A stretch of 64,000 nt of DNA from Azophilus sp965200465 (GTDB taxonomy: Bacteria; Pseudomonadota; Gammaproteobacteria; Pseudomonadales; Azotimanducaceae): the NCBI GenBank assembly GCA_965200465.1, contig OZ241358.1, positions 3,658,001 through 3,722,000 on the forward strand. The letters are read 5' to 3'. Shown here one piece after another: positions 45,904 through 55,199 of the stretch. The notes below the pieces were generated by a model. That model made no database searches, was not told the DNA's origin, and saw only the letters and a list, made by a program, of their open reading frames with translations. The stretch's first letter is position 1; every line of letters starts with the position of its first letter. Both the position numbers and the translations under genes were made by a program.

Positions 45904-47010
45904 TCAATACACCACCACGGCGCGAATGCTCTCGCCCTTGTGCATCAAGTCGAAGCCTTGGTTGATGTCTTCAAGGGGCATTTGGTGGGTGATGAGGTCG
46001 TCGATGTTGATCTTGCCGTCCATGTACCAATCGACGATGCGCGGCACGTCGGTGCGCCCCTTGGCGCCGCCGAAGGCGGTGCCCCGCCAGACCCGCCCGG
46101 TGACCAATTGGAAGGGCCGGGTGGAGATCTCCTGCCCGGCGCCGGCCACGCCGATGATGACGCTCTCCCCCCAGCCTTTGTGGCAGCACTCCAGGGCTTG
46201 GCGCATCACCTCCACATTGCCGATGCACTCGAAGGAGTAATCGACGCCGCCGTCGGTGAGGTCGATGATGGCGGCCACTGGGTCTCCGTCCTGCTTGGGG
46301 TTGATGAAGTCCGTCATGCCGAACTTCTCGGCCAGCGCCCGCTTGCTGGGGTTCAGATCCACCCCGATGATGCGGTCCGCCCCGGCGATGCGAGCGCCCT
46401 GCACCACGTTCAGGCCGATGCCGCCCAAGCCGAACACGGCGACGTTGCCGCCCGGCTGCACCTTGGCCGTGTTCATCACCGCGCCAAGGCCGGTGGTGAC
46501 CCCGCAGCCGATGTAGCACACCTTGTCGAAGGGGGCGTCCTTGCGGATCTTGGCCACGGCGATTTCCGGCAGCACCGTGTGGTTGGCGAAGGTGGAGGTG
46601 CCCATGTAGTGGAACAGCGTCTCGCCGCCAAGGGAGAAGCGGCTGCTGCCGTCCGGCATGACCCCCCGGCCTTGGGTCTCCCGAATGGCGCCGCAGAGGT
46701 TGGTTTTGCCGGACAGGCAGAACTTGCACTGGCGGCACTCCGGCGTGTAGAGCGGGATGACGTGATCGCCGGGCGCCACGGACGCCACTCCTGCGCCCAC
46801 TTCGACCACCACCCCGGCGCCCTCATGCCCCATGATGGCGGGGAACAGGCCCTCCGGGTCCGCCCCGGACAGGGTGTAGGCGTCCGTATGGCAAAGGCCG
46901 CTGGCCTTGACCTCCACCAGCACCTCGCCGGCTTTCGGCCCCTCCAATTGCACTGTTTCGATCGCCAGCGGCTTGCCGGCCTCGAATGCCACGGCGGCGC
47001 GTACGTCCAT
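45904..47010 (-). CDS. frmA: S-(hydroxymethyl)glutathione dehydrogenase / class III alcohol dehydrogenase
   Basis: A 368-residue zinc medium-chain dehydrogenase that oxidises the formaldehyde-glutathione adduct. Zinc ligands are seen in G-L-C-H-T-D, G-H-E-G-A-G and the structural cluster C-R-Q-C-K-F-C-L-S-G-K-T-N-L-C. The Rossmann motif is G-L-G-G-I-G-L-N. The family-specific S-T-F-A-N-H-T segment is present. The ATG at 47010 follows GGAGGG. No S-formylglutathione hydrolase gene is adjacent. Confidence 0.95.
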   Translation of the reverse strand: MDVRAAVAFEAGKPLAIETVQLEGPKAGEVLVEVKASGLCHTDAYTLSGADPEGLFPAIMGHEGAGVVVEVGAGVASVAPGDHVIPLYTPECRQCKFCLSGKTNLCGAIRETQGRGVMPDGSSRFSLGGETLFHYMGTSTFANHTVLPEIAVAKIRKDAPFDKVCYIGCGVTTGLGAVMNTAKVQPGGNVAVFGLGGIGLNVVQGARIAGADRIIGVDLNPSKRALAEKFGMTDFINPKQDGDPVAAIIDLTDGGVDYSFECIGNVEVMRQALECCHKGWGESVIIGVAGAGQEISTRPFQLVTGRVWRGTAFGGAKGRTDVPRIVDWYMDGKINIDDLITHQMPLEDINQGFDLMHKGESIRAVVVY

Positions 47011-47091
47011 GAGTCCCTCCTTTGGCTGTTGTTGGCGTTCACTGCCGAGGCTATAGGTCCATTGCCTAGTGCTCAAGGGGTTGCAAGGGAT

Positions 47092-47273
47092 CCCCCAATC
47101 CCCGGATAAGGATCGCCCGGCCCGCCGCCAGCGCCCCCCTGGAAACGCGGACCTCCGGCCCGCAGGCGGATGGGGCGTCCGCGCTCCCAGGCAGCAGACC
47201 TCGTAAGTCCCGCAACCATGCAATCGCCGGAAAAACCTTGCCCGGCACCCCTTGCAACGCGCTGCAACGATTC
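47092..47273 (-). repeat. Composite dispersed repeat (A copy 3 plus B copy 1)
   Basis: On the minus strand this contains GGAATCGTTGCAGCGCGTTG, then a tract with GATTGCATGGTTGCGGGACT, then the repeat A core at 47092-47123. The B part recurs at 55318-55432 in plus orientation. Confidence 0.8.
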
Positions 47274-47406
47274 CTTAACAGCCTGTTGGACTTTACCGCT
47301 AAGCGCTTGATTCATAAGGAGTTCATGTTTTTCGTGAAAATAAGAAAATGCTTATAATTCAATGAGTTGCATATTACGAAAAGCCCAAGTCCGACAGGTT
47401 GTTAAG
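47274..47406. mobile_element. MITE-like element with 20-bp terminal inverted repeats
   Basis: Ends 47274-47293 (CTTAACAGCCTGTTGGACTT) and 47387-47406 are inverted repeats matching at 18 of 20 bases. The 93-base interior is strongly AT-rich compared with its surroundings. It has no coding capacity and contains TATAAT at 47353-47358, a possible outward promoter towards the amidohydrolase gene. Class inferred from structure only. Confidence 0.6.
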
Positions 47407-47687
47407 CGGGGATTAGAGGCAAGGCGGTGGTGTAGGGCGTGAACAGGGCCAGTCTGTTAACCTGCTGTCCTGTTCGGTTAACTTGCAGTGCCTAGGAATG
47501 GTTTTCTCCCGCTCCTGTGCGGGTGCGTTCCGCAGGGCCCGCGGCGGCGTTCCAGCCCTTGGCGAGGGAGCGGGCCATTTCGTATTGGCGGCGCTTGGCC
47601 GCGGCCCCTTGGGAACGCACTGATGAAAGATGCGAATCAACCGAACGGGATGCTAGATTTGCACCATTGGCGAAAAAGGATCCGCAC
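47407..47687. other. Gap upstream of the amidohydrolase gene
   Basis: No gene recognised. Frames read through on both strands but lack starts with ribosome-binding sites or family features. It may hold the amidohydrolase promoter and leader. Confidence 0.4.
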
Positions 47688-48716
47688 ATGAATCGAGAAA
47701 ATTGGCTGAACCAGGTTCAGGAGGAAATCATCGAACCGGAGCGCCCCATCTGCGACCCGCACCATCACCTCTGGGACCATCTCAACATCCCCGGGCTGAA
47801 GGGCAGCCGCTACCTGCTTGACGAACTGCTCGCCGACATCGGCAGCGGCCACAACGTGGTCAGCACGGTGTTTGTCGAGTGCGCCGCCATGTACCGCGCC
47901 GACGGGCCGGAGGCGCTGAAGCCCTTGGGGGAGACGGAGTTCGTCAACGGCGTGGCGGCCATGTTCGCCAGCGGCAGCTATGGGGGGGTGCGCGCCTGCG
48001 CCGGCATCGTCAGCTTCGCGGACCTCACCTTGGGCGCCGAGGTCGGCCTGGTGCTGGACGCCCACATCGCCGCCAGCTCCAGGTTTCGCGGCATTCGCCA
48101 CGCCTCCGGCTGGGATGCCGACGCCGCCGTGCGCAACTCCCACACCAACCCGACCCAGCACCTATTGGCGGACGCGGCCTTCCGCAAGGGCTTCGCGGAA
48201 CTGGGCAAGCGCGGGCTGTCCTTCGACGCTTGGCTCTACCACCCGCAAATACCGGAGTTGACCGATCTCGCCCGCGCCTTCCCGGACACCACCATCATCT
48301 TCGACCACTTTGGCGGCCCCTTGGGCATAGGCCCCTACGTCGGCAGGCGGGAGGAGATTTATCGGCAGTGGAAGCAGGACGTAGCGGCGCTGGCCAAGTG
48401 CGAAAACGTTTACGCCAAGATCGGCGGCGTGCAGATGCCGATCAACGGCTTCGGCTTCCACAAGCGGGAGCAGCCGGCCAGCTCAGATGAAATCGTCGCC
48501 GCCGCGGGCCGCTACTACCGCCACGCCATAGACTGCTTCGGCCCGCAGCGCTGCATGTTCGAGAGCAACTTTCCGGTCGATAAGGCCAGTTGCTCCTACG
48601 CGGTGCTGTGGAACGCCTTCAAGAAGCTGGTGGCCGACGCATCGGAGACGGACAAGTCCTGGCTGTTCCACGACGCCGCGGCCGCCGCCTATCGGCTGCC
48701 GGCAGCGGGAACTTGA
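47688..48716 (+). CDS. Amidohydrolase 2 family TIM-barrel metal hydrolase
   Basis: A 342-residue protein of the amidohydrolase_2 (ACMSD/LigW-like) family. The first metal motif is I-C-D-P-H-H-H-L-W-D near residue 22. Later F-R-G-I-R-H-A, I-F-D-H-F-G-G-P and M-F-E-S-N-F-P-V-D supply the other His and Asp ligands. Members act as decarboxylases or lactonases on aromatic or sugar-derived acids; the substrate here is unknown. The ATG at 47688 lies downstream of an AAAAAGGA stretch. Confidence 0.87.
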   Translation: MNRENWLNQVQEEIIEPERPICDPHHHLWDHLNIPGLKGSRYLLDELLADIGSGHNVVSTVFVECAAMYRADGPEALKPLGETEFVNGVAAMFASGSYGGVRACAGIVSFADLTLGAEVGLVLDAHIAASSRFRGIRHASGWDADAAVRNSHTNPTQHLLADAAFRKGFAELGKRGLSFDAWLYHPQIPELTDLARAFPDTTIIFDHFGGPLGIGPYVGRREEIYRQWKQDVAALAKCENVYAKIGGVQMPINGFGFHKREQPASSDEIVAAAGRYYRHAIDCFGPQRCMFESNFPVDKASCSYAVLWNAFKKLVADASETDKSWLFHDAAAAAYRLPAAGT

Positions 48717-48824
48717 ACATCGAACCCCATGATCGCCTCACAATATTGCAAAAACAACTAGCCCGGCAAAGCAAATGGCGCATCGCCAAGGCGCACCCCA
48801 ACGCGGCGCAACGAGAACGAACCA

Positions 48825-49529
48825 ATGGCCTTGAGGAAATCCCAACTCTACGCCTCCCTGTGGCGAAGCTGCGACGAACTGCGCGCCGGCATGGACGCCT
48901 CCCAGTACAAGGACTACGTCCTGACACTGCTGTTCATGAAGTACGTCTCCGACAAGCGCGCCGGCAACCCGAACGCGCTGATCGACGTGCCGGAAGGCGG
49001 CGGCTTCGCCGACATGGTGCGCTGCAAGGGCTACAAGGAGATAGGCGCCGGAATCAACAAGATCATCGGACGGCTGGTGGAGGCCAACGACCTCAAGGGA
49101 GTGATCGACCAAGCCGACTTCAACGACGAAAGCAAGCTCGGCGCCGGCAAGGAGATGCAGGACAGGCTTGCCAAGCTGGTGGCCATATTCAAGGGGCTGG
49201 ACTTCCGCGCCAACCACGCCGAGGGAGACGACCTGTTAGGGGACGCCTACGAATACCTGATGCGGCACTTCGCCACCGAGTCCGGCAAGAGCAAGGGGCA
49301 GTTCTACACGCCGGCGGAGCTCAAGACCTTGTCGGTCGAAAGCAAGTGGTTCGCCAGCATCCGGGAGGCCGTTGACGGCGAAGTGCAACGGCTCACGCTG
49401 GGGCTGGCCGGGCGGATAAAGGAACTGGACGAGCGCTACGCTGAGCCGCTGCCGGCGTTGGAGCGGGAGGCGGCGGCTTTTGGCGCGAAGGTCGAGGGGC
49501 ACTTGAAGCGAATGGGGATTTCGCTGTGA
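48825..49529 (+). CDS. hsdM: Type I restriction methylase subunit HsdM with the catalytic domain deleted
   Basis: A 234-residue remnant of a protein usually more than 480 residues long. Residues 1-165 match the HsdM N-terminal helical domain and stop at K-G-Q-F-Y-T-P-A-E, where the SAM-binding domain should begin. Residues from about 166 (L-K-T-L-S-V-E-S-K-W) match the C-terminal end. The N-P-P-F and SAM motifs are gone while the frame is intact. The product cannot methylate DNA. It overlaps the DUF1016 gene by four bases. Confidence 0.82.
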   Translation: MALRKSQLYASLWRSCDELRAGMDASQYKDYVLTLLFMKYVSDKRAGNPNALIDVPEGGGFADMVRCKGYKEIGAGINKIIGRLVEANDLKGVIDQADFNDESKLGAGKEMQDRLAKLVAIFKGLDFRANHAEGDDLLGDAYEYLMRHFATESGKSKGQFYTPAELKTLSVESKWFASIREAVDGEVQRLTLGLAGRIKELDERYAEPLPALEREAAAFGAKVEGHLKRMGISL

Positions 49530-50521
49530 GTCAAGCATTCGACTTCGGGAATCTCGTCGATCTGTGCCGGCGGACCCACGAGGAGACGCAACGCTCCGCC
49601 GCTCGCACAGCGGATGCCTACTTGGTGGTGCGCAACTGGCTGTTCGGCTGGTACATCGTCGAGTACGAGGAAGGTGGGATAGATCGTAGCAAGCTCTACG
49701 GCAAAAAACTGATTGTGCGTCTGTCCGACGAACTCAAGGCCAGCGGACTGAAAGGCTGCTCTCCCACAAATTTGCGGAAATTCCGGGAGTTCTATCGCGC
49801 CTACCCGGAGATTCAACAGACGCTGTCTGTTGAATCCATCGTGAAACTGCCGCCCGGGAATCGACAGACAGCGTCTGTTGAATCTCTTCTGACTTCCCCG
49901 GGTATCGCGTCTGTCCTTTCCGCGGCTATGGGTGAACGGTTCTCCCTCGGCTGGTCCCACTACGTTACCCTCCTGACCATTGACAACGCCGATGTACGCC
50001 GCTTCTACGAGATCGAAGCCGACCAGAATCAGTGGAGTGTGCGCGAGTTGAAGCGGCAGATAGACAGTTCCCTGTACGAACGGCTGGCACTCAGCCGCGA
50101 CAAGGCCGAAATTCGCAGGCTTGCGGCCAAGGGGCAGGTGGTCGAGAAGGCATCTGACCTCATCAAGGATCCGCTGGTGCTGGAGTTTCTGGACTTGGAG
50201 GAAAAGCCCGTCTATTCCGAGAGCGAATTGGAAACGGCGATCATCGATCGGCTTCAGCAATTCCTGCTCGAACTGGGCAAGGGGTTTCTGTTCGAGGCGA
50301 GGCAGAAGCGGTTTACTTTCGACAACAGCCATTTCCGCGTGGATCTCGTTTTCTACAACCGGCTACTGCGCTGCTATGTTCTGATTGACCTTAAACGCGG
50401 GGAATTGACCCATCAGGACTTGGGCCAGATGCATCTGCCATCGAAACAGGAACTCGCAGCCCAACTGAAGCGCATCCAGAGAGAGCTTGACGGGCCTCGA
50501 GAGATCGCAACCGATGGATAA
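49526..50521 (+). CDS. DUF1016/YhcG-family PD-(D/E)XK nuclease, shortened C terminus
   Basis: A 331-residue protein. The N-terminal YhcG domain (about 20-190) contains Y-x-x-R-N-W-L-F-G-W-Y-I-V-E-Y. The nuclease domain shows F-R-V-D-L-V-F-Y-N-R and V-L-I-D-L-K-R-G-E-L, giving the Asp and D-x-K catalytic pattern. After L-G-Q-M near residue 302 the sequence jumps to L-P-S-K-Q-E-L, which is the usual C-terminal end. About 50 residues of the nuclease fold seem to be lost. Such genes often sit in type I restriction loci. Activity is doubtful. Confidence 0.78.
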   Translation: MSQAFDFGNLVDLCRRTHEETQRSAARTADAYLVVRNWLFGWYIVEYEEGGIDRSKLYGKKLIVRLSDELKASGLKGCSPTNLRKFREFYRAYPEIQQTLSVESIVKLPPGNRQTASVESLLTSPGIASVLSAAMGERFSLGWSHYVTLLTIDNADVRRFYEIEADQNQWSVRELKRQIDSSLYERLALSRDKAEIRRLAAKGQVVEKASDLIKDPLVLEFLDLEEKPVYSESELETAIIDRLQQFLLELGKGFLFEARQKRFTFDNSHFRVDLVFYNRLLRCYVLIDLKRGELTHQDLGQMHLPSKQELAAQLKRIQRELDGPREIATDG

Positions 50522-50533
50522 GGCCGCGGGCAC

Positions 50534-50737
50534 TTGGAACGTTTAACCACTGTTGATATGGCGGCCGAGGAATTGCGCAGTGCTGGAAAGGCCGTATCCG
50601 TAAGCAGTGTGAAGGCGTTCCTTCGCGGAGGGCCGGAGTGGCGGGCCAAGCTGGCTAGGCCTGCCTTTTCGGATGCTAAACTAGCCGGGGCCATAGCCGA
50701 CTGCCGAGCGCTGTTTGGCATTGGCGAAAAGCGGTAA
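50534..50737 (+). CDS. Small hypothetical protein, possible DNA-binding
   Basis: A 67-residue frame starting at TTG and fitting snugly between two genes (12 and 5 bases). It is helical, with V-D-M-A-A-E-E-L-R-S-A-G-K-A-V-S-V-S-S-V-K-A-F-L, loosely reminiscent of KfrA-type N-terminal helix-turn-helix regions. The family was not recognised with confidence. Confidence 0.45.
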   Translation: MERLTTVDMAAEELRSAGKAVSVSSVKAFLRGGPEWRAKLARPAFSDAKLAGAIADCRALFGIGEKR

Positions 50738-50742
50738 GCATC

Positions 50743-52349
50743 ATGGTTCCCATCCGCATCTTCATTAGCAGTGTGCAAAGCGAGTTCGCCCAGGAGCGCA
50801 AGGCGCTGCGGGACTACCTGCGTGAGGATCCGCTGCTAAGGCGCTTTTTCGATGCCTTTCTGTTTGAGGATTTTCCCGCGTCGGACCGACGGCCCAATGA
50901 GCTTTATCTGGACGAAGTGGAGCGGTGCGATCTTTATGTGGGGCTGTTCGGAGGCGATTACGGAGCCGAGGATGCCGAAGGCTACTCCCCTACCGAGCGG
51001 GAGTTCGACCGCGCCACCGAAAGGGGCGTGCATCGCCTGATTTTCTTGAACAACCTGGAGGACAGCGCCCGCCACCCGAAGATGCAAGCGTTGATTGGCA
51101 AGTCCCAGCCCAGTCTGGTGCGCAGGAGATTTCACTCGCTGGAGGAGTTGAAGGCTGGGCTCTACGCGGCGCTGGTGAAGTATTTGGAGGTCAAGGAACT
51201 GATTCGCCAGGGGCCATTTGACGCGGCGCCCTGCGCAGACGCGGCGCTGGACGATCTTGACTTCGAGCGGATGGCGGGATTCGTTCGCACCGCTCGCCGG
51301 GCAAGACAGTTTCCGCTAACCGAAGACGTGCCGCCGCAGGAACTCCTGACGCATCTGAACTTGCTAAACAAAGGGCGCCCAACCAACGCCGCGGTGCTTT
51401 TGTTCGGGAAGGCGCCGCAACGGTTCCTGATCGCTTCCGAAATCAAGTGCGCCCATTTCCACGGCGTGGAGGTGGCGAAGCCGATTCCATCGTACCAAAT
51501 CTACAAGGGCACGGCGTTCCAATTGGTCGATCAGGCAGTGGATTTCGTGCTTGGCAAGATCGATCGCGCAATCGGCACACGGGCGGAAGGAGTCCGGGCG
51601 CCCCGAACGTATGAGATTCCGCCCGAGGTCGTCACCGAAGCCATCGTTAACGCGGTGGCGCACCGCAACTACACGGACAACGGCAGCGTGCAGATCATGC
51701 TGTTCGCGGACCGGCTCGAGGTGCGGAATCCGGGCAGGTTGCCGCCGCCGCTGACGTTCGACATGCTGCGCGTGGCGCATCGGTCGATACCGGGCAACCC
51801 CCTGCTGGCTGAACCCTTGTATCTTGTGGAGTATATCGAGCGCATGGGCACTGGAACGCTCGATATGATCCGCCGGTGCGCCGCGGCTGGTCTGCCGGAG
51901 CCGGAGTTCTCGGTCACGGACGGGTTCGTTACCACGATCCGCCGGTTACCGCAAGCTACACGGACCGCAGGGCAGGCCAGCCAAGGCGGCCCGACGCCTA
52001 CGTTGCGGCCAGAGTCGCCGCCCGAACGGCCAGAGTCGCCGCCCGAACGGCCAGAGTCGCCGCCCGAACGGCCAGAGTCGCCGCCCGAACGGCCAGAGTC
52101 GCCGCCCGAACGGCCAGAGTCGCCGCCCGAACGGCCAGAGTCGCCGCCGAAATTGCTGCAAGAGCGAGTGCTCCGTCTCTTGGCTAGCGGCCGATGTCGA
52201 AGGCGGAATTGGCTGAGCACCTCGGACACAGGACGGTTTCGGGCCAACTCAACAAAGTGATCCGGATGCTGGTGAAAGCCGGGATGATCGAGTTCACCGT
52301 GCCGGGAAAACCGGGCAGCCGACTGCAGAAGTACCGGCTGCCCGAATAG
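50743..52349 (+). CDS. DUF4062 and GHKL-type ATPase protein with minisatellite linker (frameshift near 52193)
   Basis: An N-terminal DUF4062 domain (I-R-I-F-I-S-S-V-Q-S-E-F, residues 4-90; C-D-L-Y-V-G-L-F-G-G-D-Y-G) is followed by an AlbA/RecG-like region. A HATPase-type module (E-A-I-V-N-A-V-A-H-R-N-Y, N-P-G-R-L) follows near residues 285-400. Seven P-E-S-P-P-E/K repeats come next. The frame then ends at 52260, but a winged-helix tail (M-S-K-A-E-L-A-E-H-L-G, ending at 52349) continues in another frame. One base appears to be missing near 52190-52196. The family occurs in defence loci; the exact role is unknown. Confidence 0.75.
52009..52149 (+). repeat. 21-bp minisatellite, about seven units
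   Basis: Perfect or near-perfect 21-base units (core CCAGAGTCGCCGCCCGAACG) encode the heptad P-E-S-P-P-E-R. The unit is a multiple of three, so copy-number change alters linker length without changing frame. Confidence 0.93.
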
Positions 52350-52430
52350 AGGCGAATGGGGGACCGCAACCTTGGATAGATTTCGCTGCTGCTTCGGGCC
52401 GGCCAAGGAAGGGCGTTGGGAGGTGCGCAA

Positions 52431-52728
52431 GTGAGCGAAGTTGGCGAGCGGGAAGCCCATACGCAGCGGCGCGCGGTTGCGTTCCTCCGCGGTGCGCTCG
52501 GCGGCAGCAGGACGCTCTATAACGCCAACCGCGAGGTCTATGGCTTGCTCCGCTACGGCGTGAAGGTCCGGCCCGATGTAGGCGAGCAGACCGCCACCAT
52601 CCGGCTAATCGACTGGAAGAACCCCGGCAACAACGATTTCGCCATACGCCATCAAGGAAGTGATTGCGGACGAGAAGTTGACCGATGAGATTTTTGCGAT
52701 CGTCAAAGCCCAGCAAAGCCGTTATTGA
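52431..52728 (+). pseudogene. hsdR: HsdR (type I restriction subunit) remnant
   Basis: A GTG start with GGGAGG seven bases upstream opens S-E-V-G-E-R-E-A-H-T-Q-R-R, the normal HsdR N terminus. After an internal loss it continues with Y-N-A-N-R-E-V-Y-G-L-L-R-Y-G-V-K-V and L-I-D-W-K-N-P-G-N-N-D-F-A-I. The nuclease lysine region, the helicase motors and the C-terminal domain are missing. A short tail in another frame (K-E-V-I-A-D-E-K-L-T-D) ends at 52728. Confidence 0.75.
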
Positions 52729-53446
52729 GCGGCGTTGCCTGGAAGTGGGCGGCATCGCCGTGGAGGTGCTGCGCAAGAACATCAAGCACCTGCATTTGGG
52801 CGTCTATCCGCCGGATGGCCGGGTGCGGGTGTCCGCGCCGCGCCACTTCGACGATGCCGCAGTGCATTTGGCGGTCGTCACCCGGCTGGACTGGATTCGC
52901 CGGCATCGGGCGGCCTTGCAACGGCAAAGCCGGCAGTCGCAACGGGAGTTTGCGACCGGCGAAAGCCACTACTTTGCAGGACGGCGCTACCGGCTGGACG
53001 TCATCGAAGGGAGCGGGCCGCCGAGCGTGCGGCTGCGCAACAACCGGACGATGGAGCTGCGCGTTCGCCCCGGTTCGAGCCGCAGCAAGCGGGAGGCCGT
53101 CCTGCACGGCTGGTATCGTCAGCAGCTTCGCGCCCAGTTGCCGGCGCTGGTCGCCCAGTGGGAACCCATAGTCGGCGTCACCGTCAACGAAGTGCGCATC
53201 AAGCGGATGAAGACCCGCTGGGGCTCCTGCAACATCAACGCCAAGCGCATCTGGCTGAATTTGGAGCTGGCCAAGAAGCCCCCTTCATGCCTGCACTACG
53301 TTCTGGTGCATGAACTGGTGCATCTGCTGGAGCGGCGCCACAACCGCCGCTTCCGGGCGTTGATGGATCGGTTCATGCCGCAGTGGCGGCTGCACCGGGA
53401 TGAACTGAACCGTGCGCCGCTGCCGCACGAAAGCTGGCGATGTTGA
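52685..53446 (+). CDS. YgjP/SprT-like zinc metallopeptidase (DUF45)
   Basis: A 253-residue protein with the zinc signature V-H-E-L-V-H-L-L-E near residue 213 and the third ligand in R-R-H-N-R-R-F. The family motif R-W-G-S-C-N precedes it. The conserved N terminus (N-I-K-H-L-H-L-G-V-Y-P-P-D-G-R-V-R-V) is intact. Such genes often follow hsdR in type I restriction loci, as here. The start overlaps the hsdR remnant. Their substrate is unknown. Confidence 0.87.
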   Translation: MRFLRSSKPSKAVIERRCLEVGGIAVEVLRKNIKHLHLGVYPPDGRVRVSAPRHFDDAAVHLAVVTRLDWIRRHRAALQRQSRQSQREFATGESHYFAGRRYRLDVIEGSGPPSVRLRNNRTMELRVRPGSSRSKREAVLHGWYRQQLRAQLPALVAQWEPIVGVTVNEVRIKRMKTRWGSCNINAKRIWLNLELAKKPPSCLHYVLVHELVHLLERRHNRRFRALMDRFMPQWRLHRDELNRAPLPHESWRC

Positions 53447-53469
53447 ACCGCCGACCAAGGCTGCCCGAA

Positions 53470-53838
53470 TCACTCGGCGCGGCGCCAAAACAGCAGCCAG
53501 CCGCCGCCAATGACGAGGGCGGCGGACCCTAGATCCGTCAGCAGGTAGCGAGCCAAATCGGCGGCGGGGTTGCCAAACGCATTCAGCGCCAAGCCGTGCA
53601 GCAAGGCGAAGGCGCCGCCGTAGATTAGCCCGAAGCGCAACGGGGCGCCGCGATAGACCCGCCGCAGCGCCGCGGTCTGCAACGCCACCACGACGCACGC
53701 CACCGGCATCACGCCGCGCAGCCAAAGGCTGCCGGTGACGTCCATCCAGCCGCTGCTCAGCCTGAGCCAGACAAAGAGCCCCGCCTCGCTGAGAAAGACG
53801 CTCAAGATTGCGGCGAGCAGAACCAAGGCGATCTTCAT
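53470..53838 (-). CDS. Small integral membrane protein
   Basis: A 122-residue protein with about four membrane segments, near residues 3-25, 42-60, 67-90 and 97-115. No family recognised. Its start lies in a gap that opens the next gene cluster. Confidence 0.6.
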   Translation of the reverse strand: MKIALVLLAAILSVFLSEAGLFVWLRLSSGWMDVTGSLWLRGVMPVACVVVALQTAALRRVYRGAPLRFGLIYGGAFALLHGLALNAFGNPAADLARYLLTDLGSAALVIGGGWLLFWRRAE

Positions 53839-54056
53839 GTCTTAAGCCTCCCGACCAAGCCCATGCGCATTCCGGCCTGCATTCTAACGCGCCCAGCCCT
53901 TGCGGAGAGGGTGTGGGGCGCCTTGCAACGCGCTGAACGATTCCCTAAGCGGGGATTGGGGAGAGCGCTGACGAACGGGACAACGTCAAGCCCGCGGCAA
54001 TGCCTGGGTTGGCTCCCCGAGCGTCGCTCATGCCAACGCCGCGGATTATCGGTAAC

Positions 54057-55199
54057 ATGCCCGTCATGGAGGAGTTTGACGGCATTCGCCCCTACAACGA
54101 CGAGGAAGTGCCGGCGGTTCTTGCGCGGTTGGCGCGGGACGCCGACCTGCGCCAAGCCATCGCTCCCTTTCTGTTTCCGCGGGCCGCCCGCGCCCTGCCC
54201 CCGCTGGGGCGCCTGCTGGCCGGCGTCGTCGTGCGCCGCCAGGCCCGCCGGCTGCAAACCGTGGATGAGGTGCAGAAGCACTTGGCCGGCCACATGGAAA
54301 GCTTGGTTGAGAAGACCATCCTGGATTTCCGCGTCAGCGGCTTGCAACGCTTGGTTGCAGGCCAGCCCTATTTGTTCATCTCCACCCATCGAGACATCAT
54401 CATGGACACGGGCTTGGTCAACTTCGCCATGCATCGCGCCGGCCACGCCACCTCGCGCATCGCCGTGGGCGACAACCTGCTCGGCAAGGAATGGGCGGCG
54501 GACCTGATGCGGCTGAACAAAAGCTTCGTGATCGAGCGCAGCCTCGCCGGCGCCAAGGCGGTCTATCAGTCTCTGCAACGCACCTCCGCCTTCATACGCA
54601 CTTCCTTGGAGGCGTCCGAATCGGTTTGGATCGCGCAGCGCGAAGGCCGCTCCAAAGACGGCCTGGACCACACCGACCCGGCGCTCATCAAGATGCTGGC
54701 CTTGGCGTGGCGCGACGAGGTTGCGGACTTGGGCGACCTGTGCTCCCGCATCAAGGTTGCGCCCGTGGCCATCACCTACGAGCTGGATCCCTGCGCCCCG
54801 CGCAAAGCCCGGGAACTGTTCATCCGCGAGGCTGAGGGCAAGTACGACAAGCCGGAGGATGAGGACCTGATCAGCATCGTCGAGGGGATGCTCGGCTTCA
54901 AGGGCCGCGTCCACCTGCACTTCGGCGCACCCCTAGCCGGCCCTTTTGCATCCGCGGAGGCCCTAGCCGAGGCCATCGACCGGAAAATCGTCGCCGGACT
55001 CAAGGTCTTCCCCACCCATGTGGCGGCGGCTCGGCGCCTAGGCTCGCCCGAAATGCCCGCTGGTGCGCCGGCAAACGCCGAGGTCGAGGCCGCCTTCAAC
55101 CAACAGATCTCGGCATGCCCGGAACCGCAACGGCCCTACATGTTTCAGCAGTACGCCAACCTGATTCGCAACAAGCGGCGCTTTCCCGAAGCGGGCTGA
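54057..55199 (+). CDS. 1-acyl-sn-glycerol-3-phosphate acyltransferase-like protein
   Basis: A 380-residue acyltransferase of the PlsB/PlsC superfamily. The catalytic block is I-S-T-H-R-D-I-I-M-D, and the second block is F-V-I-E-R-S-L-A-G near residue 160. A third element, V-W-I-A-Q-R-E-G-R-S-K-D-G, forms the acceptor site. The N terminus places a D/E-rich region before the fold. ATG at 54057 was chosen; another ATG follows nine bases later. Probably membrane-associated and involved in phospholipid acylation. Confidence 0.82.
   Translation: MPVMEEFDGIRPYNDEEVPAVLARLARDADLRQAIAPFLFPRAARALPPLGRLLAGVVVRRQARRLQTVDEVQKHLAGHMESLVEKTILDFRVSGLQRLVAGQPYLFISTHRDIIMDTGLVNFAMHRAGHATSRIAVGDNLLGKEWAADLMRLNKSFVIERSLAGAKAVYQSLQRTSAFIRTSLEASESVWIAQREGRSKDGLDHTDPALIKMLALAWRDEVADLGDLCSRIKVAPVAITYELDPCAPRKARELFIREAEGKYDKPEDEDLISIVEGMLGFKGRVHLHFGAPLAGPFASAEALAEAIDRKIVAGLKVFPTHVAAARRLGSPEMPAGAPANAEVEAAFNQQISACPEPQRPYMFQQYANLIRNKRRFPEAG

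Noticed and set aside
47341..47380. AT-rich stretch as a replication origin
   Set aside because: It is only about 90 bases, has no DnaA-box cluster or origin-associated genes, and is better explained as the interior of an inverted-repeat element.
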